Notes: generated from the letters alone by a model not told the origin. A stretch of DNA of 49,364 nucleotides from Bacteroides sp. (GCA_021201335.1 JAJQFD010000016.1:1-49364); one strand, 5' to 3'. Shown: positions 18,978 to 28,702, counted from the stretch's first letter. Program-made: numbers and translations.

Positions 18978-19394
18978 ATGAAAGGAAAATGTATTATTTG
19001 TAATTGCGAATTCGTTCAGCTTCCATTAATGAATTTGAATAATATGGTAGCTTCAGCACAAAATATTCCATCAGAGGATGAAATCGCGAATGACCATGGA
19101 ATTCATTTGGAATTATATCAATGTAAATATTGTGGGTTAGTACAGTTTGATTGCGAACCGGTCAATTATTATAAAAAAGTAATAAGAGCTGGTGGAGGAA
19201 GTTCCACAATGATTAACTTAAGACGTGAACAATACGCTGATTTTATTGATAAATTTAATTTATCAGAAAAAAAAATACTGGAAGTTGGATGCGGACAAGG
19301 TGAATTTCTTTCTATTTTGACGGAATTTAATGTAGAAGCTTCTGGCATTGAATATTCTCAAGTATTGGTTGAAAAGGCAAAAAAAAGGGTTTAA
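18978..19394 (+). CDS. Sugar C-methyltransferase, N-terminal part (frameshifted)
   Basis: 138 residues ending at a TAA just after an A8 tract. It contains the N-terminal zinc-binding domain of the NovU/TylCIII/EvaC C-methyltransferase type (CIICNC near 5-10 and CKYCG near 50-54). The beginning of the SAM-binding domain follows (KILEVGCGQGEFLSIL, SGIEYSQVLVEKA). It stops in the middle of the SAM fold, so it is not functional alone. The remainder continues in the -1 frame from about 19388. Enzymes of this type methylate ketosugar carbons, which would create a branched sugar. Confidence 0.82.
   Translation: MKGKCIICNCEFVQLPLMNLNNMVASAQNIPSEDEIANDHGIHLELYQCKYCGLVQFDCEPVNYYKKVIRAGGGSSTMINLRREQYADFIDKFNLSEKKILEVGCGQGEFLSILTEFNVEASGIEYSQVLVEKAKKRV
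19379..19386 (+). other. A8 tract: apparent -1 frameshift site in methyltransferase gene
   Basis: The zero frame reads GCA AAA AAA AGG GTT TAA. The heptamer A AAA AAA is in the register used for -1 slippage. Moving back one base gives AAG GGT TTA AAC and continues without a stop to 20116. One added A would have the same effect. Confidence 0.7.
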
Positions 19395-20116
19395 ACGTTC
19401 ATTGTACATTTATTGATAATAGTAATCATATTGTGTTGGGTGCACCGTACGATGCGTTTGTACAATTTAATTTTCTTGAACATCAGCCATTTCCTAATGA
19501 GATGTTACAAGGTATTTATAATAATCTTACGGAGGATGGAGTGGGTTTGGTTACAGTTCCAAGTTTAGAATATATTCTACATTATGGTAGCTATTATGAA
19601 TTAATAAGAGACCACATAGCTTATTACTCGCAGGAAACATTAAGATTGTTATTTGAAAAAAACGGCTTTGAAGTGTTAGCATCAACTATTATAAATAGAG
19701 ATACTCACTCCATCTACGTGAAGAAGAGAAAAAATATTGATATAAGTAACTGGAAAACAAATCTCTTATCTTTAAAAAAAGAGCTCCATGCCTATATAAA
19801 TATAAAAATTGAATCAGGTAAAAAAGTGGCAGTATGGGGAGCAAGTCATCAAAGCTTCACTATAATTTCTACCTTAGAGTTAGGGGATAAAATCACATAT
19901 ATTATTGATTCAGCTGCTTTTAAACAAGGGAAATTCTCTCCTACTTCACACGTACCTATAGTTTCTCCAGAATATTGTATTAAAAATCCAGTAGATGTAA
20001 TAATAATTATGGCACCAGGATATAGTGATGAAATAATTTCTATTATCCGTTCCAGAATAAATGATAATATTGAGATTGCTACTTTAACGTCAAGAAAACT
20101 AGAACAAATTCAATGA
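19388..20116 (+). CDS. Sugar C-methyltransferase, C-terminal part (frameshifted)
   Basis: 243 codons in the -1 frame relative to the upstream part; if it were translated alone, the first plausible start is a GTG at 19433. It supplies the second half of the SAM domain (FNFLEHQPFPNEML, GLVTVPSLEYIL) and the C-terminal methyltransferase-14-type domain (KKVAVWGASHQSFTII, ITYIIDSAAFKQGKFSPTSH, DVIIIMAPGYSDEI). The joined protein would be about 379 residues, normal for sugar C-methyltransferases. The C-terminal half shows no decay (no extra stops), so either the frameshift is recent, it is bypassed, or it is a base-calling error. Confidence 0.8.
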   Translation, partial: GLNVHCTFIDNSNHIVLGAPYDAFVQFNFLEHQPFPNEMLQGIYNNLTEDGVGLVTVPSLEYILHYGSYYELIRDHIAYYSQETLRLLFEKNGFEVLASTIINRDTHSIYVKKRKNIDISNWKTNLLSLKKELHAYINIKIESGKKVAVWGASHQSFTIISTLELGDKITYIIDSAAFKQGKFSPTSHVPIVSPEYCIKNPVDVIIIMAPGYSDEIISIIRSRINDNIEIATLTSRKLEQIQ

Positions 20117-21060
20117 ATATATTTATCACAGGAGGAACTGGATTTTTAGGTCGGAATTTAGTAATGGCATTACTGAATAAAAAATATAATTTGTTTGTTT
20201 TATCCCGTCGGTCAAATACATTTTTACAATCATTAACATGTGAAAATTTATCTATTATATATGGTGATATATCCTCTATTAATGATTTAACTTTTAATCA
20301 AAGTATAGATGTTTGTATTCATTTTGCTTGGGCTGGGGTTAATAGATTCGATGTTACAGATAAATTAATACAGGAAAAGAATGTTCAATGGTCAATTGAC
20401 GTTTTAAATTTTTCAATTAATCATGGATGCTCTTATTTTATTAATGCAGGAAGTCGCCAGGAATATTCATTGACAACAGATATTATAACGGAAGAAACAT
20501 TTTGTAATCCTATAAGTGAATATGGTAAAGGTAAGTTAGCTTTTTTTAATCAAGCCAAGAAAATATGTGTTTTGAATAAAATTAAATTTATTCATTTACG
20601 TATATTTAGTGTATATGGTTTCGGAGATCATCCTTGGTCTTTAATAAGTAGTAGTATTCAAGGATTACTAAATAACCAAGAGATTAAACTAGGATCATGT
20701 CAACAAGATTGGAGTTTTTTATATATAAAAGATTTTATATCAGCCTTTATTCTTTTATTAAATTCTCTGTTATTGATGAAAGAAATTGAAACATTTAATA
20801 TCGCAAGCAACGATATTAGAATTTTAAAAGAATTTGTGCATGTAATTAAAGAAAATATTGAATCCGATGGAGAATTGTTGTTTGGTGCTTTTTCTCCCAA
20901 TAAAGAAAGTACTTTCCCTTTAATTCCCAGTACGTTAAAATTCAGAGAAATAACTAACTGGAATGAAGAAACAACCTTTGAAGATGGTATAAAAGAAATG
21001 ATCCGTAACTTTAAAATTCAAAATAAAGAGGAATATGGAAAAAACAGATCAAATAAATAA
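20113..21060 (+). CDS. NAD(P)-dependent sugar reductase/epimerase (SDR)
   Basis: 315 residues. Rossmann motif [13 protein letters not shown] (4-16), a [10 protein letters not shown] segment near 75, NAGSRQEYS, catalytic YGKGK (Y-x3-K) near 142, and [16 protein letters not shown]. It resembles reductases of the CDP-abequose/paratose synthase type, which reduce the 4-keto group of CDP-4-keto-3,6-dideoxyhexose; that assignment is inferred mainly from context. It overlaps the methyltransferase by ATGA and the next gene by 26 nt. Confidence 0.85.
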   Translation: MNIFITGGTGFLGRNLVMALLNKKYNLFVLSRRSNTFLQSLTCENLSIIYGDISSINDLTFNQSIDVCIHFAWAGVNRFDVTDKLIQEKNVQWSIDVLNFSINHGCSYFINAGSRQEYSLTTDIITEETFCNPISEYGKGKLAFFNQAKKICVLNKIKFIHLRIFSVYGFGDHPWSLISSSIQGLLNNQEIKLGSCQQDWSFLYIKDFISAFILLLNSLLLMKEIETFNIASNDIRILKEFVHVIKENIESDGELLFGAFSPNKESTFPLIPSTLKFREITNWNEETTFEDGIKEMIRNFKIQNKEEYGKNRSNK

Positions 21061-22639
21061 TGAAAAAGCAATAATAATTGGTGCAGGCCCTGCAGGTTTA
21101 ACAGCAGCATATGAATTTTTAAAAAAAACCAGTATACACCCTATGGTGATGGAGGAATCGAATGAAATTGGAGGTATATCTAAGACGATTAATTATAATG
21201 GAAATAGAATAGACATTGGTGGACACCGTTTTTTTTCTAAGAATGAGGAAATTATGGAGTGGTGGCAGCACATAATGCCAATACAAGATTCACCCTCATA
21301 TGATTCTTTGCTTTTAAAGGAAGCTTCACCTAATCCGGAAGGTAAAAAAGATCCGGAAAAAGTAAATGAAGTAATGCTTATAAGACAGCGAGTTTCCAGA
21401 ATCTTTTATTTACGTAAATTTTTCGATTATCCTATTTCCTTAAAATTACAAACATTCATTAACATGGGATTTATCCGGACTATGAGAGCCGGATTTGGAT
21501 ATATAAACTCAACACTTTTTAAAAGAGAAGAAAAATCTTTGGAAGATTTTTATATAAACAGATTTGGTAAATCTTTATATAAAATGTTTTTTGAAGATTA
21601 TACTGAAAAGGTATGGGGAATTCACCCTTCTAAACTTGGAGCAGATTGGGGCTCTCAACGGGTAAAAGGGCTATCAATTATGACAGTTTTAAAGAATATG
21701 TTTGCTATAAAAAATAGTTCTTCATCACAGGAAAAGCAGAGTGATATAAATCAGAAAAACGTAGAAACATCATTGATAGAACGTTTTTTATATCCCAAAT
21801 ATGGACCTGGTCATCTGTGGGAAACTGTGGCTAATGAAGTAAGAAGAAGGGACGGAGATATATTTTTGAATCATAAAGTTACACGAATTCATGTAAAAGA
21901 TTGGAAAGTAAAATCAATTGATGTTGAAGAAAATGGTTTAATTCGAAATTTCCCTTGTAATTATCTATTGTCTTCTATGCCAATTAAAGATTTAATCGCA
22001 GCAATCTCTGATATTGAAATTCCTCAAGATGTTCAAAGAATTGCCCAAGATCTTCCTTATCGTGATTTCATCACTGTAGGTGTACTAGTAAATAAATTAA
22101 TGATTAAGAATCTTACGAAAATAAAAACTTGGAAGAAACGTATACCCGATACTTGGATTTATATTCAGGAAAGGGATGTGAAAATCGGTCGTTTACAAAT
22201 CTTCAATAATTGGTCGCCATATATGGTGAAAGATTATCAAAACACCATGTGGATCGGATTGGAATATTTCTGTTCCGAAGGTGATGAAATGTGGAACATG
22301 GATAAACAAGAATTTATTGATATGGCTATAGATGAATTAGAAAAGATTGATATTTTAGATAAGAAAGATGTTCTGGATGCCACTCAAATCAAGGTCAGAA
22401 AGGCATATCCTTCTTATTTCGGGACATATTATGAGTTAGATAATGTGATCAAATTTGTGGATAAAATTGAAAATCTTTACTGCATTGGTAGAAATGGACA
22501 ACATCGGTACAATAATATGGATCATTCTATGTTAACAGCAATGATCACAGTAGATAATATCAAAAATAAAAATATATCAAAGAAGGATATTTGGAAGGTA
22601 AATACAGAAGAAGGATACCATGAAAGTAAATCAAATTAA
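21035..22639 (+). CDS. FAD-dependent oxidoreductase (UDP-galactopyranose mutase/amine-oxidase-like)
   Basis: 534 residues. The FAD-binding GxGxxG motif is near the N terminus ([15 protein letters not shown], about 12-26), followed by [11 protein letters not shown], a pattern shared by UDP-galactopyranose mutase-like and protoporphyrinogen-oxidase-like flavoproteins. The C-terminal FAD segment is [23 protein letters not shown], residues about 487-510. No signal peptide. In a sugar operon it may contract or oxidise a sugar ring, but this family has many uncharacterised members and I do not assign a reaction. It overlaps both neighbours (26 and 20 nt). Confidence 0.8.
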   Translation: MEKTDQINNEKAIIIGAGPAGLTAAYEFLKKTSIHPMVMEESNEIGGISKTINYNGNRIDIGGHRFFSKNEEIMEWWQHIMPIQDSPSYDSLLLKEASPNPEGKKDPEKVNEVMLIRQRVSRIFYLRKFFDYPISLKLQTFINMGFIRTMRAGFGYINSTLFKREEKSLEDFYINRFGKSLYKMFFEDYTEKVWGIHPSKLGADWGSQRVKGLSIMTVLKNMFAIKNSSSSQEKQSDINQKNVETSLIERFLYPKYGPGHLWETVANEVRRRDGDIFLNHKVTRIHVKDWKVKSIDVEENGLIRNFPCNYLLSSMPIKDLIAAISDIEIPQDVQRIAQDLPYRDFITVGVLVNKLMIKNLTKIKTWKKRIPDTWIYIQERDVKIGRLQIFNNWSPYMVKDYQNTMWIGLEYFCSEGDEMWNMDKQEFIDMAIDELEKIDILDKKDVLDATQIKVRKAYPSYFGTYYELDNVIKFVDKIENLYCIGRNGQHRYNNMDHSMLTAMITVDNIKNKNISKKDIWKVNTEEGYHESKSN

Positions 22640-23900
22640 TAGGAATATTATTTTATATTCTTTGATTGCTATCATAATAGCTATAGTGGGAGGTCCATCT
22701 TGGCATCAATGGGACACGGATAGCTATTTAGAAGCAGGCAAAGTTTTTTTTAATGGAGATCTTGATGATTTCAGAACTCCGGGATATTCTTGCTTTCTCT
22801 ATTTATTTGAAATATTATTTGGGAAATATTATTTTATAGGGGTTATATTAATTCAATCAGTCCTTTTTTTAATCAGTGTACATTATTTTAACTTATTAGC
22901 AAAATACTTTATTAAAAATGAGAGGATACGTTTAATGATTGTTTTATTATATGCCTGTCATCCTGCTACGATTGTATGGCAAAAGATGTTGATGACAGAA
23001 TCATTTTCATTATCGATATTTGTTTTATATATATATATATTTCTTTACTTTGTTATTGAGAAGAAAAACTCTTATTGCTTTTTTTCACAATTAATACTAT
23101 TATTCTTACTTTCCCTTCGTCCATCATTTATTTACATTTTACCCCTTAGCTTTATTTTTCTTGTTTATCTCTTTATTAAACAACGTTCCAAGATATTTGT
23201 AATTAGTTTGGGATATTCATTAGTACTTATTGGATTGTTTTTTGGATATAATTATCTATTTCAGAAAAGACATGGCGTTTTTGCATCCAGCATAGTGGGA
23301 GATATTAATCAATATTGGATGTTGCGGGAAACCCATCTTATAGACTACAATTCAATAAATAATATCAATCTTAAAAATGATCTTCTTAGATTTGAGGATA
23401 AAGGAGTTCCTGCTCGTTTTCATCATATTATGGAATTTATTGAACTAAAAAATAAATATGGCTTCAGCGCTTGTCATGAAGTTGTAAAAAAGTCTCTTAG
23501 CAAAAATTGGGGAAAGTATGTAAAAAGTAGAAAGAATGCAATATGGAAAGAATCGGTTTATACAGTAGGTAGTTGGGAAGAACGAAGAGATATGATTACA
23601 AGAATTGGTTTTTTTATTTCTCCTAACTTTTTCCATTTATATACCTTCTTCATAATTTATATGATATGTTTCTTCTTTTTTTTGAGAGGAAAAAATCTTT
23701 TTTGGAGTATATTTTTATGGACATTTTCAGTTTCTGGCACATTTGTTGTTATGGCTGGTTCTCCAAATTGCTGGAGCCGGCTTATTGTTCCTAACATACC
23801 TGTTTTTATACTGATGTTCGGACAAATTCTTGAGATTATTTTTTTAATATTCCAGAAAAAAATATATAAAAAATATGAGAACACGTTATCTTACAAATAA
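22620..23900 (+). CDS. Multi-pass membrane protein, probable GT-C glycosyltransferase
   Basis: 426 residues with about ten hydrophobic segments. After the first segment comes [16 protein letters not shown] and then [13 protein letters not shown]. This arrangement (acidic residues in the first periplasmic loop, RTPGYP-like motif next) is typical of GT-C enzymes of the ArnT/GT39 type that use polyprenyl-phosphate sugars. A (TA)7 tract at 23026-23040 encodes alternating Ile/Tyr in a membrane helix. Strongly AT-rich. It overlaps the next gene (GtrA-like) by 26 nt, suggesting they work together. Confidence 0.75.
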   Translation: MKVNQINRNIILYSLIAIIIAIVGGPSWHQWDTDSYLEAGKVFFNGDLDDFRTPGYSCFLYLFEILFGKYYFIGVILIQSVLFLISVHYFNLLAKYFIKNERIRLMIVLLYACHPATIVWQKMLMTESFSLSIFVLYIYIFLYFVIEKKNSYCFFSQLILLFLLSLRPSFIYILPLSFIFLVYLFIKQRSKIFVISLGYSLVLIGLFFGYNYLFQKRHGVFASSIVGDINQYWMLRETHLIDYNSINNINLKNDLLRFEDKGVPARFHHIMEFIELKNKYGFSACHEVVKKSLSKNWGKYVKSRKNAIWKESVYTVGSWEERRDMITRIGFFISPNFFHLYTFFIIYMICFFFFLRGKNLFWSIFLWTFSVSGTFVVMAGSPNCWSRLIVPNIPVFILMFGQILEIIFLIFQKKIYKKYENTLSYK

Positions 23901-24303
23901 AATATTTATCATTCCTACTAATAATACGTTAATTCAACTATTTCGTTATTTATTTGTTGGTGGATTTGCATTTGTTATAGACTTCTCTTTACTATATGTT
24001 TTAGTTGAGTGTTTCTATCTTCATTATTTATTATCTGCTACTATTTCATTTATTTGTGGGTTATTTATTAATTATTTGATAAGCATCAAGTGGGTTTTTC
24101 AACGAAACAAAAGAAATAAAATTATAGAGTTTATATCATTTTCTCTTATAGGCGTTGTTGGTTTACTTATAAATAATTTGTTTATCTGGATATTTACTGA
24201 GTATATTCATATATATTATATGATATCAAAATTATTAACAGCCTCCATTGTAGTTTTATGGAATTTTTTCGCACGGAAATATTTACTTTTTTCAAGTAAA
24301 TAG
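23875..24303 (+). CDS. GtrA-family membrane protein (1 of 2)
   Basis: 142 residues with four transmembrane helices. GtrA signatures: LFRYLFVGGFAFVIDFSLLY at the start (about 19-38), FICGLFINYLISIKWVF, and the C-terminal WNFFARKYLLF. GtrA proteins are thought to flip polyprenyl-phosphate-linked sugars. A second GtrA (25746-26171) is present in the same operon. The two sequences differ considerably, so this is not a recent duplication. Confidence 0.9.
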   Translation: MRTRYLTNKIFIIPTNNTLIQLFRYLFVGGFAFVIDFSLLYVLVECFYLHYLLSATISFICGLFINYLISIKWVFQRNKRNKIIEFISFSLIGVVGLLINNLFIWIFTEYIHIYYMISKLLTASIVVLWNFFARKYLLFSSK

Positions 24304-24320
24304 TAATTATTATTGATATT

Positions 24321-25742
24321 ATGATTAATATTCATACAAAGTATTTTAAAATAATAGGTATATATTACTTATGTATACCTATTATTCTTTTTCTTCTGGG
24401 ATGGATTAATTATTTTATTTCAATTCCATTAAGTGTCGCTATCTTATATTTATCAGGTAAAATATACAAGAATTTTGATGATCATATTTTACCTGTCTCT
24501 AGGAAAAATCTTATATTCATTTTTAGTACAATATTTATTTGGGTCTTTTTATCAGGTATAGGACGATTTGTTTGGCAAAACCTTGATCATTTATGGAGAA
24601 ATGCAATATTCAATGACTTAATTCTGAAAGATTGGCCAGTAAGTGAGAATTCATATACCTTATGTTATTATATAGGTTATTGGTTGCCTGCTGCCTTAAT
24701 TGGGAAATTTTTTAATTCGGTTTTTATTGGAGATTGTTTTCTTTTAATTTGGACATTTATTGGGATTTCTCTTTTTTATTTTCTTATTTCAGAGTATCTA
24801 AAAAAAATTAAATTAGGAGTTTTATTTGTTGTAATCTTTTTTAGTGGACTTGATATTATTGTATACGTAATAGTATTCCTGTCAAAAAATAATGATATTC
24901 TTCAATTGGTTTATGATTTAAAACAATTTCCACATATTGAATGGATTGGTTTTTTTCAAGCTTCTTCAATAACTACTTTATTATTTTGGGTATTTAATCA
25001 AGCTGTACCTTTTTTTGTTGGCATGATGCTGATTCTATTAAATAGAGATAAACTATCTTTTCTCCTTTTTATCTATTCAATGTTACTTATCTATTCTCCT
25101 TTCCCTTTTATTGGCTTTGCTCCTGTAATGATCTATTTTTACTTAAAACAGATGAGGGATAAGGGCATAAAAATATTTTTTATCAAATTTATTAATCTGC
25201 CTAATTTTATCGGACTTTTACTGATGTTAATTGTAGGATTTTACTATTTATCCAATGTTGCATCAGAAAGTTCAGGTATTAAGCTACCTGATATTCGATA
25301 TTTATATTTTGTTTTATCGCAATACATTATTTTTATAATCTTTCTGCCTCGTCAAATATGGAAAGATCCTATATTTGTGATCCTGTTTATAACTGCAATT
25401 ATTTTTCCATTAATAAGAGTGGGAATCTACGCAGATTTTGGTATGAGAACCAATATACCTTTCATTATTTATTTAATAATTTTGTTATGCAAAGAACTAT
25501 ATAGTTCGAGGACTTCCAATAAAATAAGAAAAATGATCTTTACTATATTAGTTATTGGAGCTATTACCCCTCTTTTTGAAATGGGAAGAACTATTAGTAA
25601 TAGTTTTAAATGTTTTATTAATGGAGTCCATTTAGAACAACGATTAAATGATTCTGATTCTATTTTTGATAAAGAACTTATTGGAGGTAATTTTTTAGGT
25701 AGAAAAGATAGTTTTTTTAATAAATACCTTTTAAAAAAGTAG
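24321..25742 (+). CDS. Large multi-pass membrane protein, possible GT-C or Wzy-like
   Basis: 473 residues with about ten to twelve hydrophobic helices. I do not recognise a named family. After the first helices there is a loop WQNLDHLWRNAIFNDLILKD, residues about 88-107, with Asp/Trp/Arg/Asn, then YYIGYWLPAALIGKFF. Acidic first-loop residues of this kind occur in GtrC-like and other GT-C transferases. It lies between the two GtrA genes and before GtrB, the place of an acceptor-specific glucosyltransferase in gtrA-gtrB-gtrC serotype modules. O-antigen polymerase is the alternative. Very low GC. Confidence 0.6.
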   Translation: MINIHTKYFKIIGIYYLCIPIILFLLGWINYFISIPLSVAILYLSGKIYKNFDDHILPVSRKNLIFIFSTIFIWVFLSGIGRFVWQNLDHLWRNAIFNDLILKDWPVSENSYTLCYYIGYWLPAALIGKFFNSVFIGDCFLLIWTFIGISLFYFLISEYLKKIKLGVLFVVIFFSGLDIIVYVIVFLSKNNDILQLVYDLKQFPHIEWIGFFQASSITTLLFWVFNQAVPFFVGMMLILLNRDKLSFLLFIYSMLLIYSPFPFIGFAPVMIYFYLKQMRDKGIKIFFIKFINLPNFIGLLLMLIVGFYYLSNVASESSGIKLPDIRYLYFVLSQYIIFIIFLPRQIWKDPIFVILFITAIIFPLIRVGIYADFGMRTNIPFIIYLIILLCKELYSSRTSNKIRKMIFTILVIGAITPLFEMGRTISNSFKCFINGVHLEQRLNDSDSIFDKELIGGNFLGRKDSFFNKYLLKK

Positions 25743-25745
25743 TTA

Positions 25746-26171
25746 ATGCCTGAACTAAAACTTCTTATAACAGAGCATAAAACTTTTATCCGTTTTTGTA
25801 TTGTCGGAATCGTAAATACATTATTTGGAGTTGGCTTATATACATTATTTATATATATTGGATTACCCTATTGGATTTCTACTTTATTAAGTACAATATT
25901 AGGGATTCTTTTTAATTTTAAGACAATAGGAACATTCGTATTTCAAAATAAAAACAATAGAATTATTATTAAATTTATTTTTTCATACCTTATTGCATAC
26001 TTTATAAATATATTTTTGATTTATCTTTTTCTCCAACTTAATTTCATAAAAATGAACGAATATATTGCAGGTATATTATCTACTCCTTTTGTCGCAATAA
26101 TATCATATAACATTCAAAAAAGATTTGTTTTTCAAACTAAAAGGAAGAATAGTTATGAAGAAAAAAATTAG
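25746..26171 (+). CDS. GtrA-family membrane protein (2 of 2)
   Basis: 141 residues with four transmembrane helices. Typical GtrA ends: FIRFCIVGIVNTLFGVGLYT near the start and SYNIQKRFVFQTKRK at the C terminus. The centre has STILGILFNFKTIGTFVF. It directly precedes and overlaps GtrB by 17 nt, as in canonical gtrA-gtrB pairs, so it is the more likely cognate flippase of that transferase. Confidence 0.9.
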   Translation: MPELKLLITEHKTFIRFCIVGIVNTLFGVGLYTLFIYIGLPYWISTLLSTILGILFNFKTIGTFVFQNKNNRIIIKFIFSYLIAYFINIFLIYLFLQLNFIKMNEYIAGILSTPFVAIISYNIQKRFVFQTKRKNSYEEKN

Positions 26172-27087
26172 CATTGTAACTGCATGTTTCAATGAAGAAG
26201 ATAATATTGAAGAATTAGCTAATATAGTACGAGCTCAATTTGAAAACTTAAATTACGATTATGAGCATATCATTATTGACAATAATTCACAGGATAATAC
26301 CGTTAAAATTCTTCGCAGGTTAGCTAATGCTGATTCTCACATAAAAGTAATTCTAAATGCTAAAAATTTTGGACAGGTTCGTTCTCCTTATTATGGGTTA
26401 TTACAAGCCTATGGAGATGCGGTGATAATGATGGCTGCTGATTTTCAAGAACCGCCTACCCTAATTCCTGAATTTATTAAAAGATGGGAAGAGGGTTACA
26501 CTTTAGTATTAGGAGTGAAAACCAAAAGTGAAGAAAATTCATTATTATTTTCTTTAAGGAAAATGTATTATAAGGCTATCGCTAAATCATCTTCTACTGA
26601 ACATATTACTAACTTTACAGGATTTGGATTATATGATCAATCCTTTGTTAATGTTTTAAGAAACATTGAGGATCCTTATCCTTATTTCCGCGGAATGGTA
26701 GCTGAACTTGGTAGTAATATTTATCAAATTGAATTTACCCAACCAATTCGGAAAGGGGGGAAAACCAAAAATAATTTTTATACCTTATATGATATGGCAA
26801 TGCTTGGATTTGTGAATCAATCCAAGCTTCCTCTTCGAATGGCATGCTTTATTGGTTTTTGGATTGCATTATTAAGTTTACTAACAGGATTAGGGTACTT
26901 AATTTACAAATTGATCTATTGGGATAGTTTCACTTTAGGTATGGCACCTTTGGTTATTGGTTTATTTTTCTTTTCCTCTATACAATTAATATTCATTGGT
27001 ATCATTGGGGAGTATATTGGAGCTATTTATACTCAAGTCCATAAAAAACCTTTGGTTATAGAAAAAGAAAGAATTAATTTTGATTAA
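26155..27087 (+). CDS. GtrB-like polyprenyl-phosphate glycosyltransferase (GT2)
   Basis: 310 residues from the ATG at 26155, which has AAGGAAG upstream; the frame open from 26125 is an extension into the GtrA gene. The GT2 fold begins with KKKISIVTACFNEEDNIEEL. The metal-site region is MMAADFQEPPTLIPEF (position of the family DLQDPPE). Two C-terminal transmembrane helices (about 230-290) anchor it in the membrane, the GtrB/dolichol-phosphate mannose synthase arrangement. It should load a nucleotide-activated sugar onto undecaprenyl phosphate at the cytoplasmic face. Confidence 0.93.
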   Translation: MKKKISIVTACFNEEDNIEELANIVRAQFENLNYDYEHIIIDNNSQDNTVKILRRLANADSHIKVILNAKNFGQVRSPYYGLLQAYGDAVIMMAADFQEPPTLIPEFIKRWEEGYTLVLGVKTKSEENSLLFSLRKMYYKAIAKSSSTEHITNFTGFGLYDQSFVNVLRNIEDPYPYFRGMVAELGSNIYQIEFTQPIRKGGKTKNNFYTLYDMAMLGFVNQSKLPLRMACFIGFWIALLSLLTGLGYLIYKLIYWDSFTLGMAPLVIGLFFFSSIQLIFIGIIGEYIGAIYTQVHKKPLVIEKERINFD

Positions 27088-27095
27088 AAATTTAT

Positions 27096-28175
27096 ATGAA
27101 CAATTTCAGACTATTAGACTGTACATTAAGAGATGGTGGCTATATTAATGATTGGAATTTTGGCCATAACACTTTAATTAATGTGTTTGAACGAATCACA
27201 GCAGCCGGAATTGATTTTATTGAAGTTGGTTTTTTGGATCAGCGTTACAGTTTTGATATCAATAGAAGTATTGCTCCTACTAGTCATTGTATAAATGAAA
27301 TTTATGGAGGGCTGGATAAAAAAAATACTGAAATTGTAGGTATGATTGATTACGGAACATGTGATATTTCTCAAATCCAGTTATGTAAAGATAGCATTTT
27401 AGATGGTATTAGAGTTATATTTAAGAAACAGAAAAAAGAAGAAGCTCTTAGTTTCTGTAAGGAATTAAAGGCTCTGGGATATAAAGTATTTAGTCAGGCA
27501 GTATCTATAACCAGTTATAATGATGAAGAATTAAACGAATTAATAAATCTGGTCAATGAAGTTAGGCCTTATGCTGTTTCAATTGTAGATACTTATGGAC
27601 TTTTACATAAAAATTCCTTATTTCATTATTATGAAGTGATGAATAAACATTTAGCCGAAGATATCGGAATAGGATATCATTCTCATAATAACTTTCAGTT
27701 AGGATATGCTAATTGCATAGAGCTAATGAATAAACATGGAGAAAGCAAAAGAGAACTGTTATTGGATGGAACTATATTCGGAATGGGAAAAGGCGCAGGA
27801 AATGCTCCTACTGAGCTTTTGGCTATGTATATGAATGAAAATTATGAGAAAAATTATGATATAAATCAAATTTTAGAAGCAATTGATGTAAATATAATGG
27901 AGATTTATAGAAAAACATCTTGGGGTTATTCTATGAAATTTTTTATCTCTGCTTCAAATGATTGCCATCCAGATTATGTGTCTTATCTCCTTAACAAAAA
28001 AACTCTTTCAGTTAAGTCTATAAATGATATTCTAAAAAAAATTGAAGAGAATAAAAAATTGCTTTATGACAAAGAATATATTGAAGATTTATATGTGAAT
28101 TATCAAAAGCATGAATGTGATGATGAGCATGACTATTTAGTTTTATCGGAACTATTTAAAGAAAAAAAATATTAG
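27096..28175 (+). CDS. HMGL-like aldolase, catalytic domain (gene frameshifted at 3' end)
   Basis: 359 residues of TIM-barrel aldolase of the HMG-CoA lyase/4-hydroxy-2-oxovalerate aldolase type. It has the N-terminal LLDCTLRDGGYINDWNFG motif (about 6-23; the DCTLRDGG metal site), IEVGFLD, SIVDTYGL, and the metal-binding HSHNNFQLGYAN near 195. The zero frame stops at 28173-28175, right after an A8 tract. The next 178 codons in the -1 frame look like the normal C-terminal domain of this protein. Aldolases of this kind are common in Bacteroidetes surface-glycan loci; substrates are not established. Confidence 0.85.
   Translation: MNNFRLLDCTLRDGGYINDWNFGHNTLINVFERITAAGIDFIEVGFLDQRYSFDINRSIAPTSHCINEIYGGLDKKNTEIVGMIDYGTCDISQIQLCKDSILDGIRVIFKKQKKEEALSFCKELKALGYKVFSQAVSITSYNDEELNELINLVNEVRPYAVSIVDTYGLLHKNSLFHYYEVMNKHLAEDIGIGYHSHNNFQLGYANCIELMNKHGESKRELLLDGTIFGMGKGAGNAPTELLAMYMNENYEKNYDINQILEAIDVNIMEIYRKTSWGYSMKFFISASNDCHPDYVSYLLNKKTLSVKSINDILKKIEENKKLLYDKEYIEDLYVNYQKHECDDEHDYLVLSELFKEKKY
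28162..28169 (+). other. A8 tract: apparent -1 frameshift site in aldolase gene
   Basis: The zero frame reads GAA AAA AAA TAT TAG. The heptamer A AAA AAA has exactly the same register as at 19379-19386. A -1 shift gives ATA TTA GTT ATT GGC (ILVIG) and an open frame to 28702. Confidence 0.7.
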
Positions 28176-28702
28176 TTATTGGCCCAGGAGCAAGCATCAA
28201 GGAAGAAGAGTATAAAATTAAAGAGTATATTAAAACTGATCATCCAACAATTATATCTATAAATTTTATACCTGAAAGTTATCTTGTTGATTATTTATTT
28301 TTGACTAATTCAAAAAGATATGTTCAACAGGCAACTTCCATCAATAAATATGGTTCTAATATAAAGATAATTGCCACATCAAATTTGACCAAGTCAAATG
28401 GTAGATTTGATTATAATTTGGATTATGAGTCACTGATTGACAGGGAAGCTGTATTTATGGATAATTCATTTATTATGCTTATAAAAATTTTACTTAAAAT
28501 GGGTGTTGAAAATATCTCTTTGGCTGGTTTTGATGGATATTCTACTGAAAGAGAAACGAATTATTTTTCTTCTATTATGGAATATGAATTTGCTAAGCAA
28601 AAAGGGGAAGAGATTAATAAATATGTAAACAAAATGCTCAAACAATTTAAAAAAGACATAATATTAAATTTCGTAACATCCACTGTGTATAAATATGAAT
28701 GA
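28169..28702 (+). CDS. C-terminal domain of the split aldolase protein
   Basis: 178 codons in the -1 frame after the A8 tract. If started independently, the first usable start would be a TTG at 28301, which would delete the glycine-rich ILVIGPGASIKEEE opening. The motif VIGPGASI and the later ISINFIPE and DYLFLTNSKRYV suggest a nucleotide-binding, MptE-like (hydroxymethylpterin pyrophosphokinase-like) domain. From memory such a domain is fused to this kind of aldolase in other glycan loci. The joined product would be about 536 residues. No additional stop is present, so the frame is conserved. It overlaps the HAD gene by 8 nt. Confidence 0.75.
   Translation: MLVIGPGASIKEEEYKIKEYIKTDHPTIISINFIPESYLVDYLFLTNSKRYVQQATSINKYGSNIKIIATSNLTKSNGRFDYNLDYESLIDREAVFMDNSFIMLIKILLKMGVENISLAGFDGYSTERETNYFSSIMEYEFAKQKGEEINKYVNKMLKQFKKDIILNFVTSTVYKYE

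Noticed and set aside
23026..23040. (TA)7 tract as a phase-variation switch in the GT-C gene
   Set aside because: The reading frame is intact, seven dinucleotides in very AT-rich DNA can arise by chance, and nothing shows length variation.
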